From the NCBI RefSeq assembly GCF_041260155.1, contig NW_027248277.1:5006410-5070409 (forward strand): DNA of 64,000 bases. Reading direction: 5' to 3'. How positions within the stretch are numbered: position 1 is the stretch's first letter; each line of letters begins with the position of its first letter. This DNA is from Ptychodera flava (lineage: Eukaryota > Hemichordata > Enteropneusta > Ptychoderidae). Made by a program: the position numbers and the translations under genes. Shown in pieces: positions 36,551 to 41,738 of this stretch. The notes under the pieces are model-generated. The model was not told where the DNA came from. It searched no databases and was given only the letters and a program-made list of their open reading frames with translations.

Positions 36551-37226
36551 ACGTTAACATATCTTTGCCATTAATTGTCACCTCTATTTTAAGAACCGCA
36601 GTTATGCTTTGCGATATTTTCACTGGTTACTTATTTAAGAAATTAAACCGAAGGTGAACACGCTTATACTATTTTGGCGCATAGCTTGCATCTTTTTTAT
36701 TCAGTGTGAAATCTGATATTGCCGGAGGGAAGGCAAAACGTATCAAATGGTGACTTGTTGTTTTGCTTTTACCGGATTTCAACGTTTAACACCAAAACTC
36801 TCACTTAGCATGTTTTGCACATCTATACTTTGATATGCGAACTTCACTATGTAAATAAAATACATCGTAGAAGTAGGCCTAATAGTATGTAACATATAAA
36901 ACCAAGCACCAAGCATCTCTACGGCCGCCGAATAACGTAAACTCCGCGTGAAATAACATGACATACATTCAAAGTTCATGAGAAAGAACGACAAACGATG
37001 TAAAGCAAAAACAAAACAAAGCAAAACAAAGGCAAAACGCCACTGTATGTTTACTGCTCTTCTATCTAGCTACTGATCTACCAGAGAACGTCCAGGAACG
37101 GACTTGTTGAGAGTGTTGGTCAGAATAAGTAAAAAAATCTGACGATAAAACCAAATGTAAGTCAATGTGAAAGGTGTAACTTTGACATTACCTGTGGAAC
37201 ACTTCTGTAAACACACGGCCAAACAT
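8835..37226 (-). CDS. DCST1/DCST2-like gene (DC-STAMP domain, RING-like C-terminus), 15 exons located
   Basis: Family members are multi-pass membrane proteins; in worm, fly and vertebrate they act on the sperm surface in sperm-egg fusion, and human DCST1 is also described as a ubiquitin ligase (known of the family). Seen here: fifteen exons with canonical splice signals whose phases all match. In order they encode a short N-terminus; a region with hydrophobic helices ending in a G-P-V-T-N block (family G-P-C-A-N); a charged segment; a Cys-containing DC-STAMP region (K-C-H-K-A-I-K-V-P); a hydrophobic helix; K-R-T-L-M-P-L-K-K; two further helices; the R-L-R-R-V-I-C-A-Y-F-Y-P-K / R-E-K-K-R block; and a C4C4 RING-like finger. 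About 20 residues expected between exons 8 and 9 were not found. Exon 12 is interrupted by a transposon, so the reference allele is truncated. I cannot say whether it is the DCST1 or DCST2 orthologue. Confidence 0.88.
9247..9394. repeat. foldback element with perfect 44-bp arms
   Basis: ACAGAACCCCATGGCCTTGG at 9,247 and CCAAGGCCATGGGGTTCTGT ending at 9,394 are the outer ends of perfect 44-base inverted arms (9,247-9,290 and 9,351-9,394) around a 60-base loop. Short open frames on both strands through the arms are mirror images, not genes. No clear target duplication was seen. Confidence 0.85.
9395..11060. other. DCST-like intron 14, anonymous
   Basis: No further DCST-like exon was recognised. 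It includes a slightly GC-richer block (about 9,780-10,330) with a direct repeat CACGGTCCCTCTAT near 10,013-10,045. That motif resembles the arm of the hairpin at 21,269-21,296. Confidence 0.4.
11065..11224. repeat. three tandem copies of the RING exon 3' edge
   Basis: Three direct repeats of about 55 bp each carry (minus strand) a version of C-R-E-C-W-E-D-I-Q followed by a GT donor-like site. The functional copy is the end of exon 14 (donor at 11,184). Diverged copies lie near 11,128-11,160 (encoding H-C-R-E-C-W-E-Y-I-Q) and 11,085-11,115. The repeat therefore spans the exon end plus the first bases of the intron. Confidence 0.8.
11185..11370 (-). CDS. DCST-like exon 14 (hydrophobic segment and RING-like finger)
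   Basis: The exon is 186 bases, phase 0 to 0, with a good acceptor (CAATATTTCAATCCAG) and donor GTGGGT. It encodes 62 residues. A Cys/Leu-rich stretch (L-C-C-C-L-A-L-L) precedes K-R-C-L-I-C. After that comes C-E-S-E-N-C-N-M-A-Y-C-R-E-C. The pattern C-x2-C ... C-x4-C-x4-C-x2-C, completed by C-x2-C in exon 15, matches the C4C4 finger of DCST1/DCST2. Confidence 0.85.
12558..12671 (-). CDS. DCST-like exon 13
   Basis: The exon is 114 bases, phase 0 to 0, with acceptor CTATATTTCAG and donor GAG|GTAAGTAT. The 38 residues begin R-E-K-K-R-I-L-F-L-Y-N and match the family block R-E-x-E-R-I-S-Y-L-Y-N that follows the last membrane segment. The rest is a basic amphipathic stretch. Confidence 0.87.
13345..14308 (-). 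pseudogene. DCST-like exon 12, interrupted by a transposon
   Basis: Acceptor GTTTTGTTTTTCAG precedes 14,308 and donor AAG|GTATGT follows 13,345. Exon sequence lies at 14,179-14,308 and 13,345-13,357, separated by the 818-bp element at 13,361-14,178 with its TAA duplication. Without the element the exon would be 143 bases, beginning with the last two bases of a codon and ending in phase 0, which matches exons 11 and 13 exactly. It encodes a hydrophobic helix (L-I-F-G-C-W-F-V-V-W-F-L-L-Y-L) and R-L-R-R-V-I-C-A, followed on the other side by F-Y-P-K. As sequenced, the reading frame stops at a TAG formed by the duplication and the first base of the element. Confidence 0.88.
13361..14178. mobile_element. 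Harbinger-like foldback MITE inside a coding exon, TAA target duplication
   Basis: The ends are inverted: GGGAGCGTTCAGTTTTTACG on the left and the complement of GGTACCGTTCAGTTTTTACG on the right. Both sides are flanked by TAA (13,358-13,360 and 14,179-14,181). A 3-bp TAA/TTA duplication and GG-starting ends are typical of PIF/Harbinger elements (family knowledge). Inside are runs of C/G of eight or more near both ends and four or five degenerate internal units containing AAGAGGGTC and GGGCCGCCAAAGGC. No transposase frame is present, so it is non-autonomous. Confidence 0.85.
14717..14833 (-). CDS. DCST-like exon 11
   Basis: The exon is 117 bases, with acceptor TTCTTCATAATCAG and donor ACAG|GTATGG. 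It begins with the last two bases of a codon and ends with one base, fitting exons 10 and 12. Residues include L-R-I-Y-G-D-G-A-V-A-H-L-F-R, which aligns with the family's extracellular L-T-V-E-G-T-G-Y-A-G-N-I-Y-R segment. Confidence 0.85.
15284..15325. repeat. (TCTG)n microsatellite
   Basis: About ten copies of the tetranucleotide lie 33 bp from the exon 10 donor in DCST-like intron 10. A long open frame at 14,896-15,369 on the plus strand runs through it and is not a gene. Confidence 0.95.
15358..15484 (-). CDS. DCST-like exon 10 (membrane helices)
   Basis: The exon is 127 bases, phase 0 to 1, with acceptor CGCTCTTTCTCCACAG and donor CAAG|GTAAGTTA. It encodes a long hydrophobic segment (L-I-V-F-L-N-I-L-I-S-I-I-V-S-I-F-D-Y-L-L) followed by L-D-I-V-S-R-H-S, collinear with the family's F-L-D-Y-A-V-F-W-V-L-D-L-A-R-H. 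Confidence 0.88.
15736..15850 (-). CDS. DCST-like exon 9
   Basis: The exon is 115 bases, taking two bases from the previous exon and ending in phase 0. The acceptor is ATAATGCATAG and the donor CTT|GTGAGTAC. Residues include N-K-R-T-L-M-P-L-K-K-A-E-R, the conserved family block between two membrane segments (G-K-x-T-L-x-P-L-x-x-x-E). Confidence 0.85.
15927..16117. mobile_element. MITE, AACACGATTGG family, copy 1
   Basis: The 191-bp element starts AACACGATTGGAACTAATTT and ends with the complement (AAATTAGATCCAATCGTGTT). It matches the element at 44,289-44,504 in opposite orientation, including internal segments such as CAAAAGTGTTAG and ACAAATTACTC. It carries no coding capacity and lies 77 bp upstream of DCST-like exon 9. 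Confidence 0.8.
16118..17055. other. long DCST-like intron, anonymous part
   Basis: AT-rich DNA with no exon-like sequence or clear repeat, apart from short direct CCTCA repeats near 16,660. This is the 3' part of the 16.6-kb intron between exons 8 and 9. Confidence 0.4.
17056..17128 (+). tRNA. tRNA-Lys (anticodon TTT)
   Basis: The 73 bases fold as a cloverleaf. The acceptor GCCCGGT pairs with AGCGGGC with one G:G mismatch at pair 6-67. The D arm is GCTC/GAGC, the anticodon stem TGGGA/TCCTA with loop CTTTTAA (anticodon at 17,089-17,091), and the T arm AAGGG/CCCTT with loop TTCAACC. The internal A box (TAGCTCAGTCGG) and B box (GGTTCAACC) are intact, no intron is present, and CCA is not encoded, as in eukaryotes. 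It lies inside the long DCST-like intron on the opposite strand. Confidence 0.93.
17137..17142 (+). terminator. RNA polymerase III terminator (T6)
   Basis: A run of six T begins nine bases after the tRNA discriminator base, the usual Pol III stop. Confidence 0.8.
17472..17842. repeat. foldback MITE-like element with about 75-bp arms
   Basis: AGTAATACAACAGTCGCGCC on the left faces its imperfect complement ending GGTATTACT on the right. The arms continue through TCTGCTCTGCGCCTCG and ACCATAGA...GTGTGTAGATA with few mismatches. About 370 bp in total, with no coding sequence. Confidence 0.8.
18531..18836 (-). repeat. 60-bp satellite, array A
   Basis: Tandem, partly shuffled units are built from GTCGTTCTGTTTGAGCTGC and CTCTTCAGTTTGTAATTGC. 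The same units in the opposite orientation occur at 27,390-27,440, 31,046-31,203 and 31,739-31,864. The left edge (ACACCAACCCTCTTCAG) is the complement of the right edge of the array ending at 31,864, so the array has a fixed boundary, as a transposon-borne satellite would. Confidence 0.85.
18843..19110 (+). repeat. two tandem units of about 135 bp next to array A
   Basis: AAAGGGAAAGCAACTCTACA (18,848) and AAAGGGAAAGCAGCTCCACA (18,989) begin two direct repeats. Each continues through GTTCATA...TTGTTTGCGTTTT...GTTGATTAGCCATGGCGA. A related segment in inverse orientation (GAACGATGTGTAGAGTTGC) borders the satellite fragment near 27,270. Confidence 0.75.
19111..21240. other. long DCST-like intron, anonymous part
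   Basis: No gene or clear element family was recognised. It contains a G10 run near 19,912, short inverted repeats (GACTACGCAGTTTCTGCGTAGT near 20,832) and GC-richer islands around 20,640-20,700. Open frames of up to 119 codons lack similarity to known families. Confidence 0.35.
21269..21296. repeat. short perfect hairpin
   Basis: CCACGGTCCCTC (21,269-21,280) pairs with GAGGGACCGTGG (21,285-21,296) across a TGTG loop. The motif CACGGTCCCTCT also occurs in tandem near 10,013-10,045. Confidence 0.8.
21700..23155 (+). mobile_element. decayed Penelope-like retroelement in an A/C-skewed segment
   Basis: Plus-strand frames interrupted by stops contain pieces in the order usual for Penelope-like reverse transcriptases: L-G-K-G-L-K-I-N near 22,105; K-L-E-S-Y-L-K-L-L near 22,285; and N-K-G-R-V-F-V-I-V-N-T-N-D-Y followed by E-C-E-R-Q-L near 22,425-22,480 (family: D-K-G-x-A-V-V-x-M-x-x-x-D-Y ... 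R-Q-L). The later RT motifs are missing or unrecognisable. The plus strand is strikingly rich in A and C throughout. Not functional. Confidence 0.55.
23156..25065. other. long DCST-like intron, anonymous part
   Basis: No gene, tandem repeat or foldback was recognised. Open frames up to about 88 codons occur on both strands without splice context or family resemblance. Confidence 0.35.
25070..26230 (+). mobile_element. decayed L1/Tx1-like LINE fragment
   Basis: Plus-strand frames with stops and frameshifts show L1-type ORF2 blocks in order: E-R-S-N-A-Y-F-L-K-L-E-K-R-N near 25,115; N-W-R-P-I-S-L-L-N-V-D-Y-K-I near 25,580; D-F-A-D-T-F-D-S near 25,790; S-R-G-S-R-Q-G-D-P-L-S near 25,950; and Y-G-D-D-T-T near 26,075, where the family has Y-A-D-D. 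The 5' part and 3' end are absent. It lies inside the DCST-like intron on the opposite strand. Confidence 0.75.
26958..26988 (+). ncRNA. hammerhead-like core (possible relic)
   Basis: CTGATGA (26,958-26,964) is followed by a 6-bp stem GAAAGT/ACTTTC (26,966-26,971 and 26,979-26,984) and GAAA (26,985-26,988), the order of a hammerhead core. One extra A lies between CTGATGA and the stem, and stems I and III with a cleavage site are not convincing. Penelope-like elements are known to carry such motifs. Activity is doubtful. Confidence 0.2.
27083..27168. repeat. near-perfect hairpin, 40-bp arms
   Basis: CTGCGTACAGGTCTGTG...ATACGGCCTCC (27,083-27,123) faces GGAGGCCGTAT...CACAGACCTGTACGCAG (27,130-27,168) across a 6-base loop. 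Two extra bases in the left arm and one mismatch are the only defects. Confidence 0.85.
27390..27440 (+). repeat. 60-bp satellite, single fragment B
   Basis: AACTGAAGAGCGCAGAGTCA followed by AACAGAACGGCGCAGCTCAA is one unit of the satellite. Its left flank at 27,262-27,290 matches the flank of array A in inverse orientation. Confidence 0.75.
27739..28630. mobile_element. foldback element with 152-bp arms
   Basis: The arms at 27,739-27,890 and 28,479-28,630 are reverse complements with scattered mismatches: ATTGCATCGTTAGGAG and CTCCTAACGATGCAAT at the outer ends, CTTCTGGAGGAGGTC and GACCTCCTCCAGAAG at the inner ends. The 588-bp centre has no recognisable gene. A 28-base piece of the left arm (27,787-27,814) recurs exactly at 30,617-30,644, so the family has other copies. 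Confidence 0.8.
29275..29820 (+). mobile_element. decayed CR1/L2-type LINE 3' fragment
   Basis: In broken plus-strand frames the 3' end of an RT-type ORF is visible: S-N-L-Y-L-L-A-R-I near 29,380, then R-R-Q-F-Y-N-S-F-I-L-P-Y-F-D-Y-G near 29,430, then a W-G-C-C-S block. This matches the post-RT segment of jockey/CR1/L2 LINEs. The fragment is also visible as the counterpart of the end of the LINE at 48,674-50,258. Confidence 0.7.
29821..30930. other. long DCST-like intron, anonymous part
   Basis: Only the 28-base repeat at 30,617-30,644 shared with the foldback element at 27,739 was noticed. No gene. Confidence 0.35.
31046..31203 (+). repeat. 60-bp satellite, array C left part
   Basis: Units built from GCAATTACAAACTGAAGAGC and CAAAACAGAACGACGCAGCT. 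The array is interrupted by the element at 31,210-31,732 and resumes after it. Confidence 0.9.
31210..31732. mobile_element. IS3EU-like non-autonomous DNA transposon inserted in the satellite, 6-bp target duplication
   Basis: The ends are TATGGAAGACCGGTCACGAC and its complement, with inverted arms of about 37 bases. They are flanked by CAAAAC on both sides (31,204-31,209 and 31,733-31,738), and the flanking satellite unit would be continuous without it. A minus-strand frame (about 31,535-31,600) reads I-D-E-L-I-S-A-Y-F-Y-N-G-Y-T-L-G-E-I, resembling the N-terminal helix-turn-helix of rve-type transposases of the IS3EU group. That group is characterised, as I recall, by TA-starting ends and 6-bp duplications. 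A second, partial inverted copy of the end lies at 31,447-31,486. TTAGGG-like repeats lie inside. Confidence 0.65.
31262..31417 (+). repeat. interstitial TTAGGG-like repeats
   Basis: Irregular (GGTTAG)n with one- to two-base insertions at about 31,262-31,310 and 31,386-31,417, both within the IS3EU-like element. Confidence 0.85.
31733..31864 (+). repeat. 60-bp satellite, array C right part
   Basis: Continuation of the array at 31,046. It ends CTGAAGAGGGTTTGTGTCG, the same edge (inverse orientation) that borders array A near 18,531. Confidence 0.9.
32473..32627 (-). CDS. DCST-like exon 8 (membrane helix)
   Basis: The exon is 155 bases, starting in phase 0 and ending with two bases, with donor TTCAG|GTAGGT. 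A charged stretch (E-D-I-R-L-A-V-E-N-E-F-E-T-R) is followed by a hydrophobic helix (V-A-F-N-F-V-L-M-F-F). The family has the same order, L-H-E-A-V-x-x-K-L before a membrane segment. The acceptor is a modest TTTTCACTAG. Confidence 0.85.
32945..33066 (-). CDS. DCST-like exon 7
   Basis: The exon is 122 bases, beginning with the last two bases of a codon and ending in phase 0. The acceptor is CTCTGTCTCTCTCTCAG and the donor CAG|GTAACG. Residues include F-D-S-L-C-D-T and V-E-E-F-D-K-N-F, matching the extracellular stretch R-Q-E-F-E-F-N-M of the family. Confidence 0.84.
33272..33415 (-). CDS. DCST-like exon 6 (DC-STAMP Cys region)
   Basis: The exon is 144 bases, starting with two bases and ending with one, with acceptor GTTTCCAACAG and donor CAAG|GTGAGA. 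Residues include H-C-K-E-K-F-K-E-A-E-R-K-C and L-L-C-A-P-M-K-L-T-V-L-C-K-I. The spacing and the P-M-K-L/L-C pattern are those of DCST1 and DCST2 (for example C-x-x-x-F-x-D-A-x-x-x-C ... L-M-P-F-K-L-A-L-C). Confidence 0.9.
33417..34536. other. DCST-like intron 5
   Basis: No exon-like or repeat sequence was recognised. Intron of normal AT-rich composition. Confidence 0.4.
34537..34693 (-). CDS. DCST-like exon 5 (charged segment)
   Basis: The exon is 157 bases, phase 0 to 1, with acceptor GCACAGTCTCAG and a weak donor AAAG|GTTAAT. It is rich in Lys and Glu (E-E-E-V-E-K-D-D-E) and ends Y-R-C-K. Both neighbours fit in phase. The family has a basic charged stretch at this place. Confidence 0.8.
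35014..35153 (-). CDS. DCST-like exon 4
   Basis: The exon is 140 bases, starting with two bases and ending in phase 0, with acceptor TTGTTTATGTAAG and donor CAG|GTAACA. Residues begin G-P-V-T-N-I-F-T-N-A-R-E-L and contain S-I-S-C-T-A-S-L. The family reads G-P-C-A-N-T-L-R-N ... A-C-G-A-E-L. Confidence 0.88.
35253..35530 (+). repeat. (GAT)n-rich microsatellite region
   Basis: Imperfect GAT/GAC trinucleotide runs. The Asp-rich and Met-rich open frames here are repeat artefacts inside the intron between DCST-like exons 3 and 4. Confidence 0.9.
35756..35959 (-). CDS. DCST-like exon 3 (membrane helices)
   Basis: The exon is 204 bases, starting with two bases and ending with one, with acceptor CATCCTCACTTTCAG and donor GGTG|GTAAGT. 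It encodes L-L-I-G-G-A-I-K-A-L-L-A-I-G-F-A, then S-T-Q-I-R-C-T-I-I-L-V-I-P and F-S-K-Y-G-R. These align with the family's S-x-x-x-R-A-T-V-L-L-L-L-P-x-x-F-S-R-x-G-R. Confidence 0.9.
36380..36495 (-). CDS. DCST-like exon 2
   Basis: The exon is 116 bases, taking two bases from exon 1 and ending with one, with donor GTGTGG|GTGAGT. Residues run R-H-F-P-R-L-E-K-L-L then T-V-L-G-F-C-F-G-S-A-V-G-V, the amphipathic N-terminus and start of the first membrane helix. An alternative acceptor seven bases upstream exists, but the chosen one fits exon 1. Confidence 0.82.
36508..36551. repeat. (AAAT)n microsatellite
   Basis: About eleven tetranucleotide copies, 13 bp from the exon 2 acceptor of the DCST-like gene. 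Confidence 0.95.
37192..37226 (-). CDS. DCST-like exon 1 (start codon)
   Basis: ATG at 37,226-37,224 begins M-F-G-R-V-F-T-E-V-F-H, ending with two bases at donor CACAG|GTAATG, which fits exon 2. A second ATG five bases upstream is in the wrong phase. The start is inferred from phase and from the TATA-like element upstream. Confidence 0.65.
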
Positions 37227-37295
37227 TTCATTTCTCTGAGATTTCTTCACGTTGAAAATTAAAGTTGAAATGTCCGTGATGCGTGGTTCCCCTTC

Positions 37296-37306
37296 TTATA
37301 TATAAA
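37296..37306 (-). promoter_or_regulatory. TATA-like element upstream of the DCST-like gene
   Basis: On the minus strand TTTATATATAA lies about 70 bp before the proposed start codon. The window contains many AT runs, so this may be chance. Confidence 0.35.
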
Positions 37307-37399
37307 TGGCACAAACACAAAACCGCGAACGTATGTGATGGAATTAAACGCGTTCTACAGTGCGCGTCTAGGACTGGTCGCTAGGTAACGCGCGCAACC

Positions 37400-38934
37400 A
37401 TGGAACTCTTTGAAGACGCGCAAAGATCATTGGAATCTCATTGAACCATGACGTGCAAATCGAATAAGCAATGTCATGCTATATTTTGAATAATTAAATA
37501 ACAGCGAAAACAATGACACTGGTTCTGTATACATATGTTTACTATCCGTTATTTCTGTCGCAATATCCTTAATTTTGTCCGCACACTCTATATGCCCATT
37601 TGCTTTTACACCTGTACTCTAATACAATATGAGTTTGCCTCCAGATCTGCAGAGAAGCCTCAACTCTTTCGCAGATTACCGTAAAGTGGTGAGATCCGAT
37701 GTTTCAGTCACGTGTCCTTTTCTGTTTGTGCGGTGCGAAATAGCCATGACAAAACTACTTTATGTTCTTCTTTTAATCTCGCCGTAAAAACTGGACAAGA
37801 AATCAGAAGATTATAACGTAAATATCTTTGTATTCACATTAATGGCTTTGATAATATGAATGATTTGTGTATTAGGCGTACCGCGTATTTCAAATCTACG
37901 CCATAGGGTGAAAGTCAGGATTAAAACAGATAAATCGCGACTATACTATTCCTGCGATGGTGTTTGCAGAATTGTGGCAACAGTTCCCATACTGCAAAGT
38001 TTCACCGCTCTATTAAGAGTTACTCTCTACCGGTTCTGTTTTTTTCATATTATTCGATATTTCATCGTTACATTCAATGCAATCGATGCATACATTTAAT
38101 ATCTTCTAATTTTCAAAGGGAAACAGTATTCCTCCATATTTCTTTGATGCAGTAGATAGATAACAAGGACAATACATCTTATTCTTAGAATGCATTTTGA
38201 GCTGTTTTATGGTTAGGTTTGACAGTTTTTCAACGAAGAGGTCAAACGACATTGTTGAGGTGAATTCCCTTACGCAAACATACAAACAAACAAACAGACA
38301 GACAAATCATGAACATTCAAATCTTGAAATGTCAAGACTTTGTCTGGCCATATTTTATTTTCTCGTACAATTAAATGTTTTTATACATTAGTCAATTCAA
38401 CGTTTTTTTGAAGTCAGATTTTATTCTAGAATATTTCAGAGAATATAGCACATGACAATTTGAGTGACTGAAATGTAGGTTTTGAAAGCCTTTCTCAGTA
38501 TTATCCTTCCTGTAATAATATACACGATGAAAGTCTTTAAATTACACTATGAAATGATTTAAACAACTCTCCTTTTTAAAACGAAACCCCGAATCTTAAA
38601 AAAATCAAAAACACTCGCAGTTTTCAGCATATATTGTGAATTAATAAAAGTGACAATTACAAAATATATGAAGTGACAAGTAAAACCCTTAAATGTATCA
38701 CAAAAAGAAAGATCTATGATTACAACGAGTAAAACAGGCAGTTGAAACTTACATAAATGTAAGACATATTAATGTTTAAATTTACTTTAACGTACAGTAT
38801 CCTAAGAAAGCATTTTGCCTTCATCAAAATTATTGCATAGCATCGAAATGTCATTTCTAAACTATTCTTTCTTTACACACAAAGATGACTTGGAAGTGCT
38901 GTCCCTCACATCACATGACATTGGCCATGATATA
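37400..38934. other. intergenic, upstream of the DCST-like gene
   Basis: No coding signal or clear repeat was seen. Open frames up to 79 codons overlap on one strand without homology. Confidence 0.4.
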
Positions 38935-38938
38935 TTAA

Positions 38939-39856
38939 AGAGGCACTCCCACTTGGTAACATTTTTAAAACACATTTTTTTATATGCCAACGGTCGATAT
39001 TTGACATGGCGACTGCGCGCGGATCGCGAGATATCGATAAAAACATGTCCTCAAAAAAAGTTAAAGTTTGAATTCCGGTGGCTCACCTATATTCAGCTTC
39101 CGAACATAGAACGTTCGGCACTGGGGCCATTGTCAACTAAGTTATGGAGTACGAGTCTACGCGCTGACGCTGCTGTACGCCACAGCAGTACCACACACGT
39201 CGGTGAGCGGTCATGTCCCATGGGAGAAAGCCGAGTCCTACTGCTCGGCCAAAAAAAAAGAAAAAACAAAGTTTGCTGATTCCACCAGAATTCGCATAGG
39301 TGACTAGCACAGATAGGTGCGGTTGATACATAGTATGCATAGTGGCCGCCGCGTGGTATGCGCGCATACCACACGCGGCGGCCGCTATGTATCGAACCAC
39401 GCGTAACTGTGTGGCAGACGACAAAATGTAGTCACCAGAGGCAACTAATATTTTACATGTAAAAACTGATATCTGTGTGGTATTGTTTAAAAATTTAATA
39501 CAACTGATTGAGAATAATGAAACGACAAACACTAAGGAGAAGTTTTAAAAAAGAATTACCAGAGGTAAAGCATTGATAATGATGTATATAAAGTCATCGC
39601 AGTAGGAGGTAAATTAATTGCGTCATTCGAACGTTTTTGGACTCCTTAGAATATCGTCAATCAGCACAACAACACACTTTTGGGGATTTCGGTCATAACC
39701 AGAAACGATCGTAAAACTTCGGGATGTGAAAAATACGCTCGGGAAATGGCATGTTTTTATCGATATCTCGCGATCCGCGCGGAGTCGCCACGTCAAATAT
39801 CGACCGTTGGCATTAAACAAATGTGTTTAATAATGTAACCAAGTGGGAATGCCTCT
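38939..39856. mobile_element. TTAA-flanked foldback DNA element (918 bp)
   Basis: The outer ends AGAGGCACTCCCACTTGGT and ACCAAGTGGGAATGCCTCT are inverted, and the arms extend about 108 bp (38,939-39,046 and about 39,750-39,856) through CGGTCGATATTTGAC and CGCGGATCGCGAGATATCG. TTAA flanks both ends (38,935-38,938 and 39,857-39,860), as for piggyBac or Kolobok-type insertions. A second inverted repeat (about 39,317-39,404) sits at the centre. The 154-codon plus-strand open frame (38,815-39,279) crosses the left end and is not a gene; no transposase is present. Confidence 0.85.
39338..39388. repeat. central GC-rich palindrome of the TTAA element
   Basis: CATAGTGGCCGCCGCGTGGT faces ACCACACGCGGCGGCCGCTATG around GCGCGC. 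Near-perfect arms of about 25 bases in otherwise AT-rich DNA. Confidence 0.85.
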
Positions 39857-39860
39857 TTAA

Positions 39861-40785
39861 GATGTGTACATTCAGCAAATTGAATAAATTGATTTATGGA
39901 AAAGCTCGAGATGTTAACGCTCCTGTGCCTGTTTTTAAGTATTTTCAGTGTTGTTCTGTTCACATACTAGGATTTCTTGTTCTGAATCAAAAACTCATGT
40001 GGAAATGACGTCAAGCTTATTAACACCTTGTTTGTATCTAATGTCTGGTTTTATTGTCGATAATTCCATGTCATTGTAATACACTTTCGATACTTTGTCA
40101 ACAATATCATTACACACTGTAATATGTACTTATTTCTGTGCATAAAATTAAATTATCAAAGTTAGAGATATCTTCATTGAAAAATTGTTGTTCATTAGCG
40201 CTACAAGCACGGTATCAAAGGAAAATATGTTAATATTGACTTTCAAGCGACAATAACCAGAATATTACATATTATATTATAGCTTTGTCAATACCAGTGA
40301 ATTTTGTGACGTCATACCCTCACATTATTACTGAAAATGTATCCAATTATCAAACTCCAACATGTATTTCAATATCTACAAATTCACTTGCATTGCCAAA
40401 ACTATAAAACAGCAATAATGTACCCAATGTTTGTTTAAAGGCCAAGTATTTCCCTTGCCAACACAACACGTTGCAACTGGATAAAATATACAGTATTATT
40501 TTGACAAATACGTTCTAGTCAAGAATACATTTACATTCTGTTGTCAACAATACCGTTTGACATTACAGACACACAGAATGAATCGACAAGTTGTACACTG
40601 GGAATTTCGATAATTTTGGAGTACAACACGAAAACAGTGGAAAGTACATAAAAAGCAGTGAAGCTGTCAGACTTATGATAGTGTCAAGTACGTTATTAGC
40701 TATAGTAACCGTGTCAAAAATGACTACTAAATTGTACAAAAACTAGATAATCTAAGAGAACTGAAAGTATTATAAGAATACTCTA
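39861..40785. other. intergenic AT-rich DNA
   Basis: No gene or repeat recognised. In particular, no reverse transcriptase or integrase continuation of the Gag-protease remnant lies here. Confidence 0.4.
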
Positions 40786-40877
40786 CAAAAATGTATAAAA
40801 GCTATTAACCACGAGTTGTATAGCCATGTTACGGATGACAGGACTTTCTTGAGGTGGGTGGTTTCCTATTGTGACGG

Positions 40878-41735
40878 TCACTCATGTACACCATCGACTT
40901 GACCACATAGTGTAACTGTGTAAGTTCCATCTTCATTATCGGAGACGGAAAGCTCTTCTAAAGCTCCGCATGGGTTTCTTACCTTGGCTTTTACTTGTTG
41001 TTTTTGGATGACGTGTTTTCCTGGTGAATCTCTTGTTGTGATCAGTAGGTCTGCACAGTTACCTTTCACCTGTTGATTTGGAATGTTTTCATCTGTACAG
41101 GTTGAGGTGCCTCCATCCGACCTTAATGATTCAAGCATTCCGATTTCATTGAACTTTTCATTTGCTTCAAACAGATCTACATTTTGTACACACGGTTTAA
41201 TAAACACGCCAAGAAGTTGCTGAATGCGAGGTAATGCATTAGCTCTGGTTGACAGCAGCTGGGCAGAATTCCCGTGGTGCAGTGCTTCCATGTAGGTGCA
41301 TGCACTCTTGATATTGGCATGCTTTAGTTCCAAGTCATCGATGTCTTTAGCTGCTTTTTTAATCTTCTCTGTATAGATATGATTGAGTTCATCTATCAGT
41401 CTCTGCCTCTCTCTCTTTGTTTTCTTGATGATTTCTTCTGCTTTCATTCTCACCATCCTTTCTTCTCTGCTGTACCGCTCTGTAAGATCAGTGTGTATCT
41501 GCTTGGCCAGGGTTTTGTTCTTTTCGGCTTCCTGTTCTTTCACTTTCAGTTTGTCAACCATGGCTTTCAATTCTGTAAGATACTCATCTGCTGCATCTTT
41601 CAAGTCTCTGTGTACATGTTCTGGTATGCGGTGTTTGACAATAGTACAGTTTACACAGACAGGTACCTGACAGGTTTCACAGTAGGATTCAAGTTCAGTG
41701 TTTGCATGAGCGCTGCAATATTCCAGAAAAATTCC
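40878..41735 (-). pseudogene. TRIM-family fragment: B-box, coiled coil, partial filamin-type domain
   Basis: An open frame bounded by a TAA just upstream (41,736-41,738). In order it shows a B-box zinc finger (C-S-A-H near 41,717, then Y-C-E-T-C-Q-V-P-V-C-V-N-C and K-H-R-I-P-E-H), a Lys/Glu-rich coiled coil of about 130 residues, and the first strands of a filamin/Ig-like domain (V-S-D-N-E-D-G-T-Y-T-V-T). It ends at TGA (40,878-40,880) after G-V-H-E. Shifting one base restores V-T-V-T-I-G-N, the expected next strand, and stays open to about 40,790. RING and NHL regions are absent. Family members are ubiquitin ligases and antiviral or developmental regulators. A single-exon remnant is likelier than a working gene, although upstream exons might exist. 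Confidence 0.75.
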
Positions 41736-41738
41736 TTA

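Noticed and set aside
38815..39279. 154-codon plus-strand open frame
   Set aside because: Crosses the left end of the TTAA-flanked foldback element and includes its inverted arm.
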